This document shows positions 13,739-26,195 of a DNA stretch of 64,000 nt, in pieces. A program made the translations under genes and the position numbers. The notes under the pieces are model-generated. The model searched no databases. It worked only from the letters and a program-made list of their open reading frames with translations, and had not been told where the DNA came from. Source of the DNA: Paramyrothecium sp. XJ0827 (taxonomy: Eukaryota > Ascomycota > Sordariomycetes > Hypocreales > Stachybotryaceae). The stretch is from assembly GCA_020881915.1 (NCBI GenBank), contig JAJFPB010000004.1, forward strand, positions 3,844,001 to 3,908,000. The letters run 5' to 3'. Each line of letters begins with the position of its first letter. Within the stretch, counting starts at the first letter, position 1.

Positions 13739-14951
13739 GCATCTTTTCCGAACCTTGATTGATCACGCCGGGACCAATCATTTATAATATCCGGCAACTT
13801 CCTTTTTTTGAAGATCAACCGCCGGTTTTCGTACGAGAATCAATTTGGCGACTCTCGAAACTGCGACGTGCGAAATTATTTTTCGATATTCACACTGGGC
13901 GTTTAGCACAGCGAATCGGCGCAACGAAACAATTGTCTTTGGCGAACATTTGCAATTCGCATCTATCGCGCGGCAAGCACGATGGCCTTTAATAATACCA
14001 GGTCGGAGCAATTGCTCCCTTCGACGTACATATATATTTGGCGTGTAGTTTTGGATTCCACTAGAGCACATATGTAATGCCTAATGGCGCTGGAATGGGG
14101 GTCAGTGACCCTAGTTGTGCGAGGGGCACACACATTCCACGGTTGTGAGCTGGAGAAGGACTGGGTTTCCCTTGCTTGGTCGAGGGAGGAGTTACGGAAA
14201 GGCTCTTACGCTTAGAAGAGATGCAACAGCTCTTGAATGTGGAGGTAATATCAAGAGGCACTCGCTTGTATAGCGTTGGACTTGCATCCAACATAGATAC
14301 CACTCGCTTTCGAATCAAAGAATTCGACATGATCAATAAATAAAATCGGAATACAAAAACTGCTTCCCAATAATGGCATTAATGACCCATGTGTCTGTCT
14401 AGTCGGTGAGGTGCAATTAGTTAACGTCGAGTTCATGGGCATGGTATCTTGTGCCAGTAGGTTGCTCGTCCGAGACATGAAACTTCACGAGACTTTTCTG
14501 AGAAGGACGAGATGCGAATCTCCCACGCTATTCTTACGAAAAAGTGGCCAGTCCTGCTACAAGGAGCATGTGAAGCTCTTTGGTTGAAGCTTATATCAAA
14601 CAAATCACAGGTTGCAACTCAGCAGTGTAGAGATTATTCCAACACAGGTAGCCTTGCTCTGATCACATTCCCAAGCCCTGCATTACTCTTACTTTCGTTT
14701 CCTAACTTGATCACATCCCTTTGTCCATGCGGTGTCGCCTGTACTGTTAAATGATGAGTTTGCCGACGAAATGATAGGTTCTCCGCTGCTCCATGCCTCG
14801 ACACCAAGAGTGATTTATCTCGCACTACAGTGTTGTGCTCTCTGGGCAGAAAAATGATATCAATTGTTGGAAGGCAAAAATAGATTGTGAAGGCTACCGG
14901 AGCTCTCACGGTTTGTACTTTCGTCGTTGCCGGAAGCTGCACGGCATCTCA
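13739..14951. other. Convergent intergenic spacer, AUR1 / CaM kinase
   Basis: Holds the two 3' UTRs and otherwise nothing recognisable. A small inverted repeat (gttgga-cttgca-tccaac) near 14275-14292 was examined as a possible tRNA and did not fit. Confidence 0.5.
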
Positions 14952-16290
14952 TCACCTCCGGGCGCCAGGGCCGCTCCACAGTCCTTTGCTGGTTTCGATG
15001 ATGCGGTTACTGGCGTTGCCGGGCTGGAGTGAGGCCGGGATGTTACTGCCGCTCCCGCCGGTTCCACCCATGACAACGTCTTCCTGACCATCAAGGCCTT
15101 GCTGCGTGCCGTAGCCGCTGTCCTTGCTTGTCGAGCCGACGGATATGGCGCTGTCGTCCTTGCCGAATACGGGCGACGGTATATCAGCGGCAGCTGCGGC
15201 AGCGCGTCGAAGCGTGCCAGCGCCGCGGGCCGGCTCACGGGACTCGGCGCCATCCATCCATAGGTTCTGAACCTCACGCAGCTTGTTGATGGCGCGGACG
15301 GTGTCGATTGCAGCGTGCAAGGTGCGGCGGGCGTTGAAGTTCTTCTTGATGGTAGGTAGCAAGTTCTCGCCGGCGCCGTCGGAGACACCGTAGCCAGCGA
15401 CGAAGGGGTGCTGCAGGGCGGCGTGGGCGGTGATGCGCTTGGCCGGGTCGATTGTCAGGCAACTGCGGATGAAGTCCTTGGCCTGGGTGGAGACGCCACG
15501 CCAGTACTCAACCGGGGTGAAGCTGTAATCGGCGTTGAGAATGGCCTGCATCTCCTCGAAATCGGAATCCCGGTCGAAGGGAGTGTAGCCGCAGAGCAGG
15601 AAGTAGGTGATGACGCCAATGGCCCAGAGGTCGACCGGCTTACCGTGGCCGGTCTTCTTGAAGATCTCGGGCGCCATGTAGCCGGGAGTGCCGCAGGTGG
15701 TGGTGAGGACATGGAACTGCTCCTCGTCCATGATGCGCGAGAGGCCGAAGTCGGCGATGAGCAAATCGGCATTGTCCTCGGGCGTGCGGAACAGCAGGTT
15801 CTCGGGCTTCAGGTCGCGGTGGACGATGCCATGGTTGTGGAGGTAGGCGACGGCGGACAGGGTCGCACGTATCAAGTCCGCGGCATCGGACTCGTAGTAG
15901 GAGCCTTTACGGCAAATGCGGTCGAAAAGCTCGCCGCCGAGGGCGAGGTCGGTCACCAGGTAGAGGTTGTTGACGGTCTCAAAGTAGTCGACGAGGGTGA
16001 GGATGTTCTGGTTGCCCATGGACACCTTTTTGAGCACAGCAATTTCATTGCGCACCTGGAACACTCGTTTGTCAACAGCCATTCTCTCGGAACATCTCGA
16101 GGGTACCGAGTCGAGGTCATCGCACCATGTGTTCGCGCCCAGCCATCAGCCGCTTGTTGATAACCTTGGCGGCGTAGAAACGCCCCGTGTCGATGTGGAC
16201 GCATTCTTTGACGACCGAGTAGGAGCCCGCTCCTAGCGTCTTGCCGACCTTATACCTGCAAGGCTTGATGCTCGGCTGTTGGCCGGCCAT
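14952..16290 (-). CDS. CMK1: Calcium/calmodulin-dependent protein kinase (CaMKI type)
   Basis: Cytosolic Ser/Thr kinase activated by Ca2+/calmodulin. Exons 16290-16126 and 16055-14952 (donor ATG|GTGCGA, acceptor CAG) give 422 aa, the usual size of fungal CMK1/CmkA. Kinase motifs are complete: GAGSYSVV glycine loop (about 20-27), catalytic Lys42 in AAKVINK, HRDLKPEN with Asp136, DFG at 157, and an activation loop LTTTCGTPGYMAPE with a threonine near 174 positioned for phosphorylation by an upstream CaM kinase kinase. After the catalytic domain comes NFNARRTLHAAIDTVRAI, a basic amphipathic stretch fitting the autoinhibitory/calmodulin-binding segment, then a low-complexity Gly/Ser tail. Antisense open frames here are shadows of the GC-rich coding sequence. 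Confidence 0.95.
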
Positions 16291-17169
16291 TCTGCGAGAA
16301 GAGGGTGGGTGGAGGGAGGGCGGAGCGAGCGAGCGACGGGAAGCGAAGGAGAGGGACGGACACGGAGGGTTTGGGGGAGCCCCGCGGCACCGCTTAACGT
16401 GCGAGGTCGGATGGAGTCGGACGGACCGTGTGCACGCTCGAGCGAGGGAGATTCGCGGCCTGGGTAGAGAGGTAGAGGTTGTCGTGGGGTCGTCGCCTTC
16501 GTGTATGGCTTCTCCTCCACGATTTTCTCTGTTTTATCGCTCTTTTGGATCGTTCGCGGGCATTGCGGTCCAGAGCCTGGGGTGGGGGAGCTGGATGGGG
16601 GGGTTAGTGAATAGTTTGGTTGTCGCAACCAACCAAGAGCCGCACAGCTGAGCTCATCTGATAGGGGTTCAATCAATTCGGGTCTAGGCTTCGAATGTGT
16701 TTGCACCACCAGCGAGGACCGTCCCTCGCCCTTGGTCACGGACGCGCCTAGGCGCCAAGTGCTGCACCTGGGCATGACGAGCCTGACGTTACAACGGGGT
16801 CCTCGATTGTTGATATTCCTCCGAATGTTCACGTTCTCCACTTCTGTCGTGTCCAACCTTATATTTACATAGAACTGAGACATGGTACATCCACGTCACC
16901 AGCAGACCGCTTCTAAGATATAGTATTTATTCAGGATAGGTTTCGGCTTTGTATACAACGGAGTTCTCCGTGGTGATTGAAATGACTGATATCCAACATG
17001 CGCCATCAGCACATAGAGCATAGTATTAGCATCGCCTGAACGAAGAGTAACGCCACTTCAGCTGTGCAGTCGGCCTGTAGCTGATGAGCTCCGGCCGCAA
17101 GCTGAAGAATGTTGCCGCCAGAAGCATGGGTGTAGTAGGCCTTACAAAGCTTTTTGATGAACCGAACGA
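16291..17169. other. Intergenic, CaM kinase upstream region
   Basis: An 879-bp stretch holding the promoter and purine-rich (minus-strand CT-rich) leader of the kinase gene, at about 16300-16370, and the 3' end of the next minus-strand gene. No further gene was seen. Confidence 0.5.
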
Positions 17170-17869
17170 TCAGTCAGACGATCCTCTCCTTGACGCCTTC
17201 TTGGCGCTGTTGAATTTCTTGTCCCGAACCCGGGATGCGTGAAATTTCTTCTCGCTGCAGTCCGTTCAGCAGGGTGGCTAGTTCGCTGGCTCTGAGGGTG
17301 CGATTCTTACATGTCCTGATGCTTCTTCTTCTTGTCGTCACTCGTCTCACTCGGCACGTTTTCGCGATACATGCGCGCAATCTCATCCACGAGCTTCTGG
17401 CGGTTCTCCTCGGTGTTGCTAGTCCGGGACCTGTGCGTCTGAGCATGAAACGTTAGGGAATCGTTGCTCGCTGTATAGTATTTTGATGACCGGATTGCGC
17501 CATGCATAGCGGAGGGCACGATCGACATCAGCTCCTTTACAGAATAGGTCGTAATGGCCTTGGTCTCGGTCCTGCGATTCTTTCAGCCACGGGTACCAGA
17601 TGCATTGTTGGGGGGGGGGCTACATACTTATTTACATGTTGTCCTCCGGGCCCGCTCGAACGAGCGTACGACGTTTCACCTTGGGGAAGCTGAGAGTGAT
17701 CAAATGTTTGGTACCAAGCGCGGGCCTCGGTCAACGCATCTTGGTCGAATTTGGCATCGAAGGCTTCATATCGCTTGAGCCTCACTGCGGAAAATGGCGG
17801 ATGTATCGCTACCCGCAATGCAAATTGACGAAAGGCTGGTCTTGTGGCGAATTTTGGCAGCATCAACAT
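17170..17869 (-). CDS. PTH4: Mitochondrial GGQ-domain peptidyl-tRNA hydrolase (ICT1/Pth4-like)
   Basis: A small class-I release-factor domain protein of the ICT1 / yeast Pth4 (YOL114C) group, expected to release nascent peptides from stalled mitochondrial ribosomes. Exons 17869-17628, 17571-17311 and 17254-17170 sum to 195 aa. The catalytic motif SSGPGGQHVNKTETK is intact, with GGQ at residues 75-77. It is assembled across an intron (17572-17627) placed inside the Lys codon that follows HVN. There is no stop-codon-reading domain, as expected for rescue factors. The C-terminus is strongly basic (DDKKKKHQD, then FNSAKKASRR), matching the ribosome-binding tail of ICT1. The N-terminus MLMLPKFATRPAFRQFALR resembles a mitochondrial targeting peptide, which favours this start over the more upstream in-frame ATG. 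Confidence 0.9.
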
Positions 17870-18627
17870 TCCTGAAATTCTAACAGTCGGTAAGTCAGGG
17901 TATAAGCTATGGGTTATGGTAGAGTCGTCTTTAAAAGTCTTCAATTGAAAGGCATGATGGTTGTCGTCACCCAGTATCAAAGCCAATGCAAGGTACCGCA
18001 AAGTCGAGGAGGCGGATTTACCATGCCAGCTGCCGTCAGTTGCCCACTTACGTGCAGCCGCCCTTCCTGCCACCTCGAGGTATTTCGTCCCGAGATGCTT
18101 ATCCGCCTTGCCGAATGAGGTTTAGTGCCCGCCGAGTCCTCGAGCTTGGTCCAGCCTTGCCATTCCGCCATTTCTTCTTCTGAGCAAAGCCTCGAACTTT
18201 CGTAACCGCGCGATTGTCCCGTTTCACGCCATATACACACGAGCTCCTTCACCCAAAGCTCGGCGTCGCCTCTTCTCGAAACGAACGCCCCCGTCGTGAG
18301 CCCTTCTTGACGCCACGGGCCCTCGGCGTGAACATTCATCACAGACACCTCTCCCACCCCCTTGACTTCCAACGTCACACATCCGCTTCTTGCTGCTAGG
18401 TCCTGGTAGTCGATCGAGATTTACCCGAGCCCAATTTTCGCCAACCAACATTGCCTCACCGAAACCTCTCAGTCCAGTGAACAGCCGAGAGCCAGACCCG
18501 TCCCCTCCACAGCCCTGTCCTCCTGCCGCCCACCACTTGCGTCGCCTCCGTGCGCCTCCGCTTACCACTACCACCCCATCCACCCTTTCTACCTGCTCTA
18601 GACGCTTCTCCATCAAATCCCAGCTTC
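17870..18627. promoter_or_regulatory. Divergent promoter region, PTH4 / NAB3
   Basis: A 758-bp divergent spacer. Its last 350 bp are CT-rich on the plus strand, as usual for fungal transcription start regions, and probably form the NAB3 5' leader. Another in-frame ATG-less extension precedes the NAB3 start. Confidence 0.5.
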
Positions 18628-21311
18628 ATGCCAGAGCCCGAAGCCCAACTTCAGGCTACCGCCAACCTCTCTCCCGTCTCCCCCTCCCCAGTCCACACGG
18701 CCGCTTCGCAAGTGGTGCCTGTGCTCCAGGACACAGTCGACACGATCGACGCCATGGTCGCTGCCGCCGTTGGACCCAACGGCATGGCCGACTTTTCCAA
18801 TGCCGTCGTCGACTCCGCCATGGACAATGGTGAAAACGATGATGTCGTAGATGATGACAGCTTCGACGATGCGTATGCCGAAGAAGAGACCGCAGTCCAG
18901 CCCACCACTGGTCCCTTACAAGAACAGGTTGACAGCAATGACGATTATGCCAAGACGTTTGACTCGCCCATCGGACCAGAGGAGGGTGAAGGAAGCGAAG
19001 ATGTTTCGCAGGATGTATCCTCGTTACCTCGAGAATCCAACGATATTACTTTAGCACCCGCTCACTTGACTAGTCGCCCACCAGACGCCTCTCATGCCGC
19101 GTCTGAACCGTCTTCGGCGCTTCAAGGCGCCGGTGGCCTGAATGTCGCCCATTCTGAGCAAGATGCGCAGTCTCCAGCGCTGAACACCGCGCAATCCAGC
19201 GATCCGCGGCATCGCGAAAACCAGGCTGCACCCTCTAATTCCACAACCCAGCCCGCATCCAGCCTGCCCGAGCCTCAGGACCACACAGCTGACATCCAGC
19301 AACTCGTGGCCGATCTCACCTCCCAAGCCCATGAACCCACCTCAGACACTGAACCCTCTGTTCCCAACTCTGCGCAGCCCGAGGCCGCAGCTGGTCCTAG
19401 CTCTCTGCCTAGCTCCGCATTGCCATCCTCATTTGCCCTGCCACCACGGCCCCCTCTGCCGCAGTCTGCGTCCAACTCGTATCCTTCGCAGCACCACCCA
19501 TCAGGACCCTCTGCCAGTGTCACGGCCAGCATTGCGCCGCCCACGCCTGGCCAGCCATCTACTTATGTCATCGCCGGTGCTCCCGGCACCACCGTGGATT
19601 CCATCGGCAGCTTGCTACCGCCTCCCGGGACGGCTTTGAATGCGCCGGCTGCTGTTACCTCCTTAAACCCCCCTCCTTATCCCTCTGCCGCCCCCGGATA
19701 CTCTAATGAGCAGGCCCAGGACTCTGATTTCCAGCACGAGTGGGATCAATTTATGACCGACGAAAGGCAGTATATGTCAGAAGCCAAATGGGACCGTTTC
19801 CCTGAGGGTTCCCGTATCTTCATTGGTAAATCCACCATCTAGAGCTGCACTTCTTTCTTGCATCAGTCACTCACACGTTGCTCTCCAGGTAATCTTTCGA
19901 GCGATAAAGTTTCCAAGCGTGATGTCTTTAACTTGTTCCATCGCTTCGGTAGGCTGGCTCAAATCTCTCTGAAGTCAGCCTATGGTTTCGTGCAATACCA
20001 CACCGTCGATGAAGGCCGGCGAGCCCTGGAGAATCTGCAGGGGATTGAAATCAAAGGACGGAGAATTCGTAAGTCGTGCCGAGCTTTTCACGCAACAATT
20101 ATGGCTTACAACTATCAGACTTGGAGATTTCTCGCGTCCAAGACAAGTCAAAGAAAGACCGAGGCCGAAGCCCCGATCGTGAGCGCGGTGGTCGCGGACG
20201 TGACGGAGGTCGAAGGAACGAGGGCAACAGACAAAGCCAGCAAAATCGCGATGATTATAGGCCAGGCCGCAACCACTCGCCCCGCCGTAGTGCCGACTTC
20301 CATCGCGAGGATGCGTACGGGCGCGACCGGGGCTATTACGAGGCGGACCGTGGACGAAGACGCTCACAGTCACCCGGAGTCCGTCGCAATGACAACGATT
20401 CATACCGTAGGCGTAGTCCCAGTCCTTACGGCCATTCGAGAAGCAACAGCGAGCTGGACCTTCCGCGTCGGTACGGTTCAGATGTTCCGGATGTTCAAAT
20501 AATACTACAACCAGACGTCAACCGTGACTTTGTCGCTTGGGTTGAGACAGCGTTCAAGAACAAGAACCTCAAGACTGAAGTCATGTATTTGCATCCTCGC
20601 TTTCCGAAGGAGCAAGTCATTCAGAGGCAAGCTGCCGAGGGTGTTCACGCTGTCGTGGACTTGGATCTCCGTGCGCAAAATCTCGGGAGGATACCCGTGC
20701 AGGCGTTTGATCGATCTGCCGGCGTCAGCAATGTTCGATTTGACCAATACGTTGATTTGGATCCGAACACAGCGGCCGAGGTTATAATCCGAGCCAAGGC
20801 TTCTGGTGCGACTCAGTATGCTCAGTCATACATGGGAGGAAACAGCTATTCACAGCCGTACGGCTCACAGCCACCATCTCGTGGTGCAAACTATCCTCCG
20901 GCGCAGCAGCCCGTTGGTTATCCATCACAGCAGCCCCCCGCAGCGGCTGCTGCGGATATCGCCAATCTTATCGGACAGGTTGACGGGCCGACACTGCAAC
21001 GTCTACTGGCTTCATTCCAAGGCGCCCCATCGGGTGGCATGCCGGGGGCTCCTGCAGGACACATGCACGGTGGAGTTAATCCTGGTCCTGGTCCGGCTAA
21101 TTCACAAGTTGATATCCAAGCCATTCTCGGAAGCCTGAATAGTGGCACTCCCAGCCAGCAGCCTGCTACAGGTCACCCACAATATGCAGCACCGTATGGC
21201 AGCGCTCAACCCCCTTCCCACGGCACAATGCCACAGGCACACGGAGGATCCGGTGACGCGGCAGCCCAAGTCCAGAACATCATGGCCCAGCTCGCACGGT
21301 ACAGACAGTAG
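18628..21311 (+). CDS. NAB3: Nuclear RNA-binding protein Nab3-like (RRM)
   Basis: Probable Nab3, the RRM subunit of the Nrd1-Nab3-Sen1 complex for non-coding transcription termination and RNA surveillance. Exons 18628-19825, 19889-20068 and 20119-21311 give 856 aa. Layout: an acidic and Pro/Ser-rich N-terminus (about 1-390); a single RRM from SRIFIGNLSS (RNP2, about 393-402) through SAYGFVQYHT (RNP1) to RIHLEISRV; an Arg/Ser/Asp-rich segment; an anticodon-binding-like domain starting DVPDVQIILQPDVNRDFVAWV; a Gln/Pro/Gly-rich region; and a final helix VQNIMAQLARYRQ. That last helix is like the hnRNP-C-type C-terminal assembly helix of yeast Nab3. No CTD-interaction domain is seen, so this is not Nrd1. 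The intron placed just before the RRM core is common in orthologues (inference). Confidence 0.87.
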
Positions 21312-21706
21312 AGGTCCACGCCGTTCTATGTTTAGTTTGCGTATAAGATAGATTTCATTTACGTATGGGGATCCGCGAAGACTTTGACTTTCTGACCGCA
21401 TGTTATTGTCGCGTCATGATGAGGGGGCACACTAGCGGGGAAGGCGTTGTTGAATTTAATGATGATATCAGATAGAAGCCCTTGATCCTAACCCTTGTGG
21501 TTCAATAGCACTTTACACGAGATTATACTAGTCGACGAGTCACTGAAGCACTGGCGCATGCCATGTATGTATGGGGATTTATTTTCAATGCTTAGAATCA
21601 TTGCAGGACTCGAAAGTAGACACAGACTTGTCCAAGAAACAGGTGATATGTTCAGCAAATCAGAGTTATTCTACGCCCAAGTAAACATGTATAATAACAG
21701 TTTCGT
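21312..21706. other. Convergent intergenic spacer, NAB3 / reductase
   Basis: 395 bp holding both 3' UTRs. Nothing else was seen. Confidence 0.5.
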
Positions 21707-23529
21707 TTACAGTCCGAAATGCTCGTTGTGCCACCAGACTGTGCGACCTTTCATTACCCACGGTCTCACAGACGCCCTCACGTCTCTCGACATTTCCGTA
21801 GGTCCACAGACGAGGACGGCAACATTCTCGTCGATACCGTGCCGGAAGGCCGCGTCGACAATCTTGTCAAAATCAGGCCGCTTTCGGTTGTGCTGCGACG
21901 TGTAGCGGTTGCGTCGGCGGTCACGGTACATCGGGCTCATCTCAACGGCGCCCTCCGTGGAGGGAGCTGCACCGCTCTCATCAGGATCGCCTGCAACGCT
22001 CACATCGCCGGTGAGGAAGAGCTCGACCTGCTCGTCGTTGAGGACGCTTTGGCCGTTGGGGCTGGAGCCGAGGGCCCATGTAGCGTCGCCAGCGGTACGG
22101 ATGGCCCAGATTAGCTGGACTTTAGTGAAGGGGTAGTCGTGCAGGAGAGCGTGGTAGATTGGCAGCGCAAAGGTAGCTCCGACGCCACCGGCAAAGAGGA
22201 GGATGCGGTTGGCGTGCGAGCCAATGTCGTGTACAAAATTGGCAGCGGTCCCGTAGGGTCCTTCGATGCCCAGGGGGATCTTAGGTGCCGGGTCGGACGA
22301 CGACGAGGGAGACGCAAAGTGAGCGAGAAACTTGGAGGTTGGGCCATTGCGCATGCGTGCGACAAGGGTGATGTTGCTGTCGCCCTCGCTTACCGAAGCC
22401 ACAGTGAATGGGTTGTAAAGAAACTCGAAAGTGACCGACTTTGAGGGAGGATATGAGGAAGACCGCGCGGCTGCGGGGATGCTGAGATAGATGTGAGATC
22501 CGGGGCGTGCCCGGAAGAGGTTGGCCTTGTAGGGCGGGAGCGAGGCGGACACTTTGAGCAGATTGGTACCCGGGATGACCTCAATGGAAGACTGCGCGGT
22601 CACAGTCCTGGCTTTGCGCACAATGAGATCGACAATGAAGGCTCCAATCGCCTCGATGACATAAAACCTGCTGGAGCTTGCGTGGTACAGCAGCAGAGCA
22701 GGCACGGCAAAGGCGACTACCAAATGAGTGATGAAGAAGAGACGGTACGAGATGGCTCTGGCCTGGGCCATGGACGTCCCATTGAGGATGTTGAGCGCAG
22801 TTCCAGCAAGCACACCGGCGAATGGGACGGGAGAGAAGACGCGCTTGACGAAGACGCCCTTCATGAAGAAGAAATTGAAGTACAGGGTCAGATGCAAGAC
22901 AAAGAAGCCAAAGATGATGCGGCCGAGGACACGGTGGTAACGGTTCACGACTTCATGTGAGGATCGGAAGGCCCAGGCGTATGGGTTCAGAGACTTGAGA
23001 GACAAGATGTACTGAATGGGCATCCGGGACGTGGCAATGATGCCGAAGCGCCGGGCAAGGTGTATGTAATCTGTAGATACCATCAGCCTCGTGTTGCCGG
23101 GTAGCGTGAGTCCCGGGTCTTACCTGTGCCCGTGCCCACGAAGCAGAGCACCAGCAGCCAGGCGGTCCAGGCCGAGCCAACGATCCACTGGTCCCTCTGG
23201 CCCCAGGTGGTGCCGGCGATCCGGACGTCGTCGCCGAACCACCAGACGAGCATCCTCCAGCGGGCGCCGAGCTCGCCGGGGTAGCTCTGGCGCTGGGCCT
23301 TGACGGCCGGGGACCGCGGGACGGCCTCGTACTCGCCGTGGCCGTCAAGCGCGGCGGCCTGGGAGCTGGTGGCCCGGCGGACGAGGCGGGCGGCCAGGCG
23401 TCCCAGGACGACGACGAGGATGGGCAGCAGGGCGGACCAGTGGGCGATGCTCGCGTAGAAGCCGAGGATCTCGTGGCGGACGTGCCGCTCCTCCTGGGAG
23501 AGAGTGACGAAGTGGTACGGCCATCCCAT
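21707..23529 (-). CDS. Ferric reductase-like transmembrane flavocytochrome
   Basis: A member of the FRE/NOX-type membrane reductase family, which passes electrons from NADPH via FAD and two haems across the membrane. Exons 23529-23124 and 23070-21707 give 589 aa. The start MGWPYHFVTLSQEE is the form seen in Sordariomycete homologues. Hydrophobic spans flank two histidine pairs with 14-residue spacing (His181/His195 and His251/His265), the bis-haem signature. The C-terminal half has an FAD-binding barrel, then GPYGTA and LLFAGGVGATFALPI for NADPH binding, and VLVCGPTEMS near the end. The FAD motif usually written HPFT reads NPFT here (355-358). No secretion signal or copper-oxidase partner is adjacent, so iron uptake is not shown. 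A role in the ER, vacuole or in superoxide chemistry is possible. Confidence 0.88.
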
Positions 23530-26195
23530 GGTGAGAGTGAGGGACACACGGAGTAGTTGTGACAAAACGAGAGGAGGCTCTCGGTTCACGACGTGTTACA
23601 ACCCCGTGAATGGAACACAAGTCGCTGCCGGGATGAGGCCACGAAGGCTCTACGGCGGGCCAGGGGGGGGCCGGCTTAGGAACGAATGACAGAATGATAC
23701 CACAACGAAACGAGAGACGCGCTGCTGCTACGGCTGCAAAGACGAATACTGCAACGTCTGCTGTTGGCAAAGGCAATGGGGAAAATAGCACAGATATCTA
23801 GAGCACCACTTCGTATTTTCGTGAAAGGCCAGGTTCGCCCGTCAGTCCGCGGCGCACAGGCCAGACGACGTCCCGTAAAAGCAGCACCTCGCTCAACCTT
23901 GGATGAAAATCTTCAGGGGTCTCGGACGCTGTGGGTGCTGCTGTGGATAGCGCTTGCAAGGGCAGACTATGGGGAGCATAGCGGAGTCGCTAGTGGCTGT
24001 AGTGGGCGCCACCGGGGGGGGGGGGCAGAGTCAGGACAGGCACAGCTCAACGCCAGAGGGCCAAGCGCGCGCAACCGATCGAATCATAGGCGGTGGATTT
24101 GATGCAGTGGGGGCACTCTTTCGCTGTCTACCTCATTTTTGGAACCCTGATATGCATGATAAAGCAGGACATAGCCGTACTTCTTGGTTTCCTGAACTCG
24201 GTGCCATCATTCAACAGCCTCCTCGGTTGTAGTAGATGAACCAATGTCACGACTTGGGATAAATCATGGGGTGCCTTAGAATAGGGAGCACGAGCCGGCG
24301 AACCGTCAAGAAACGAAGGAAATACACGGTTACACCTTTGAGGGTCGACGAAGCTCAGAGATCAGGTGTTACGGCGCCTCACACGAGGAATTGAACTTTG
24401 AGGGAATCTGAGGCGTTTAAATAAACGCGAAGCCTGCCCGCTTATCGCCGGTACGGACCGCCATGCGCCATGGAGCGGTGCCGGGTTGGGGGAACCCTCG
24501 CGCGCCTTGGATGTTTTACGCCGGGCCAGGGAACGTTAGGTGGCCACGAGTGCCGGGGAGGAGGCCACGGCCGAAAGCCGGATCTTAAACGAACGCTGCC
24601 AAGTGGAGAGGTGGTCCGGCCTGCATTTACGGTTTCGCTGGGGAAGGGGCAGAGTGTAACCCTGCCGGTGGTTTTTCCAGACGTCGACGTTGAGAGAGGC
24701 TCAGGCATTGGGCAAGATCGTCGTCATTGCGCTGTGCAAAGTGGGAGGGAAGAGGGCGAATCGCTAATCCGGGAGGTTTGGCACAGTACAAGGATCCGGG
24801 CACGTGGCAAGCGTGAATATTAGCGGCAACCCTCTGCCCTACAGAGGTACGGTTTCGCGGCTTAGTGAAACTGGCTGACGCCTAAAGTTCTTCAGCATGA
24901 GCCCCCGTGAGCCTCAAGCTTTAAATACCTTGAGGGAGCTTATAATCTAGCCCAATCCCAAAAAGGTGCTTCAGCGAATGCTCCTCTTCTCTGCCCAGCC
25001 CTGCGCTTCCTTGCTCTACACCCTAGTCTTCGCTACGGGAGCCGGAGGAACAGGTCGGGCCTTATCGTGGAGCCTTACCCGAGTTACGGGTACCTGGTGG
25101 GGCCCACGGAGCTCAACTCCAACGCAACCCAGCGCGCACACACCCCACACACACACTGCAGGACGCGTTTGCGGGTTCATCAAGGTGCATGCGGTTCGGT
25201 CGGGTTCAAAGACAAGGACGAGAGAGTCGCATGCCGAACGGACGGGCTGTTTCTCCTCTGTGAGCAGCCCTCGGACCCACCTACCAGAATCCTGTTTGGC
25301 GACGGGGCGGTGAGGATGGACAAAACGGACGGGTAAATAGTGCCCGACGAACCGTGTGTGGCCTCTTGGTCCTGGGCGAGCCGCCGTAAAGTCCCATATT
25401 GGCCGACTTTGTCGGAGGTGGACTTTGTCGGAGGCAAGCTTGGTCGGTCGGCTAGATTCTCCCCCAAGAAGCCATCCAATGCAGCGACGACATGACTCTT
25501 GGTAAGGCAGGGCGTGGTCACAATGGACCATGTCTCACGCCTGTCGCAAAACAGGATGCGTGAATTATAGAGGGGAGAAGGAAAAAAAATGGGATGGTTG
25601 AGCCCGGGGGGAGGGTTCCTCACTGATCCGTCTGGACCCGACTGTGAGCGGCATCCAACGGGTTTTGATTAATTTTTCAGGCGAGTGCAATAGGACCCTG
25701 AGTTCAAAGTGTCGCCAGCATCGTGTTAGTGACAGCCTATGATGCAGCGGAGAAATGAAGGACGAAAGAAGAAAAAAACCGAAGGGTACCTTCTCTCGCA
25801 AGCCATTGTTGCTGTGACGAACGAGTACCCTCCGACCCCTCCAAAACAGCCTGTGCAGCTCTAGCGCACGCTGCTGCTGCAGTTTTTCTGCCCCGCGTTG
25901 CCTCTTACGGTGCTAGTAGCTACCCCGCCGGCCGATTTCGCCCATCCCACGCACCACTCAACTCGACTTCCCCCCCGCCACACTCCAAAAGACTCACATC
26001 GTCCCGCAGCCGACTTGAGTTTTTCTAGCTTCGCTGTCCCGCCAAAGAAAACCCAATTTTTTCCTCCCTCTCACTTCCTTTTCCTCCTCTCTCCTCATCC
26101 TCTCTCACAAACCACCAAGCTCCTTGGACCCTTTCTCCTACAAACCTCCAGCCTTCCACAAATCATACCCATTGGAACTTGTCCATTCCATCACA
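23530..26195. promoter_or_regulatory. 2.7 kb divergent region, reductase / SHMT
   Basis: No gene was recognised. It contains a G12 run (24014-24025), an AT-containing stretch with TATA-like elements near 24920-24950, and a strongly CT-rich tract at 26057-26107. That tract lies about 90-140 bp before the SHMT ATG and probably marks its transcription start. Open frames inside lack family features. Confidence 0.5.

Noticed and set aside
14230..14310. Possible tRNA around gttgga-cttgca-tccaac
   Set aside because: The loop is the wrong size and no T-arm or acceptor stem is present.
15408..16160. 250-codon plus-strand frame over the CaM kinase
   Set aside because: Antisense shadow of GC-rich kinase exons. 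The sense frame has every kinase motif.
25016..25531. 171-codon minus-strand frame in the SHMT upstream region
   Set aside because: No recognisable domain and overlapping frames of similar length on both strands, as expected by chance in GC-rich DNA.
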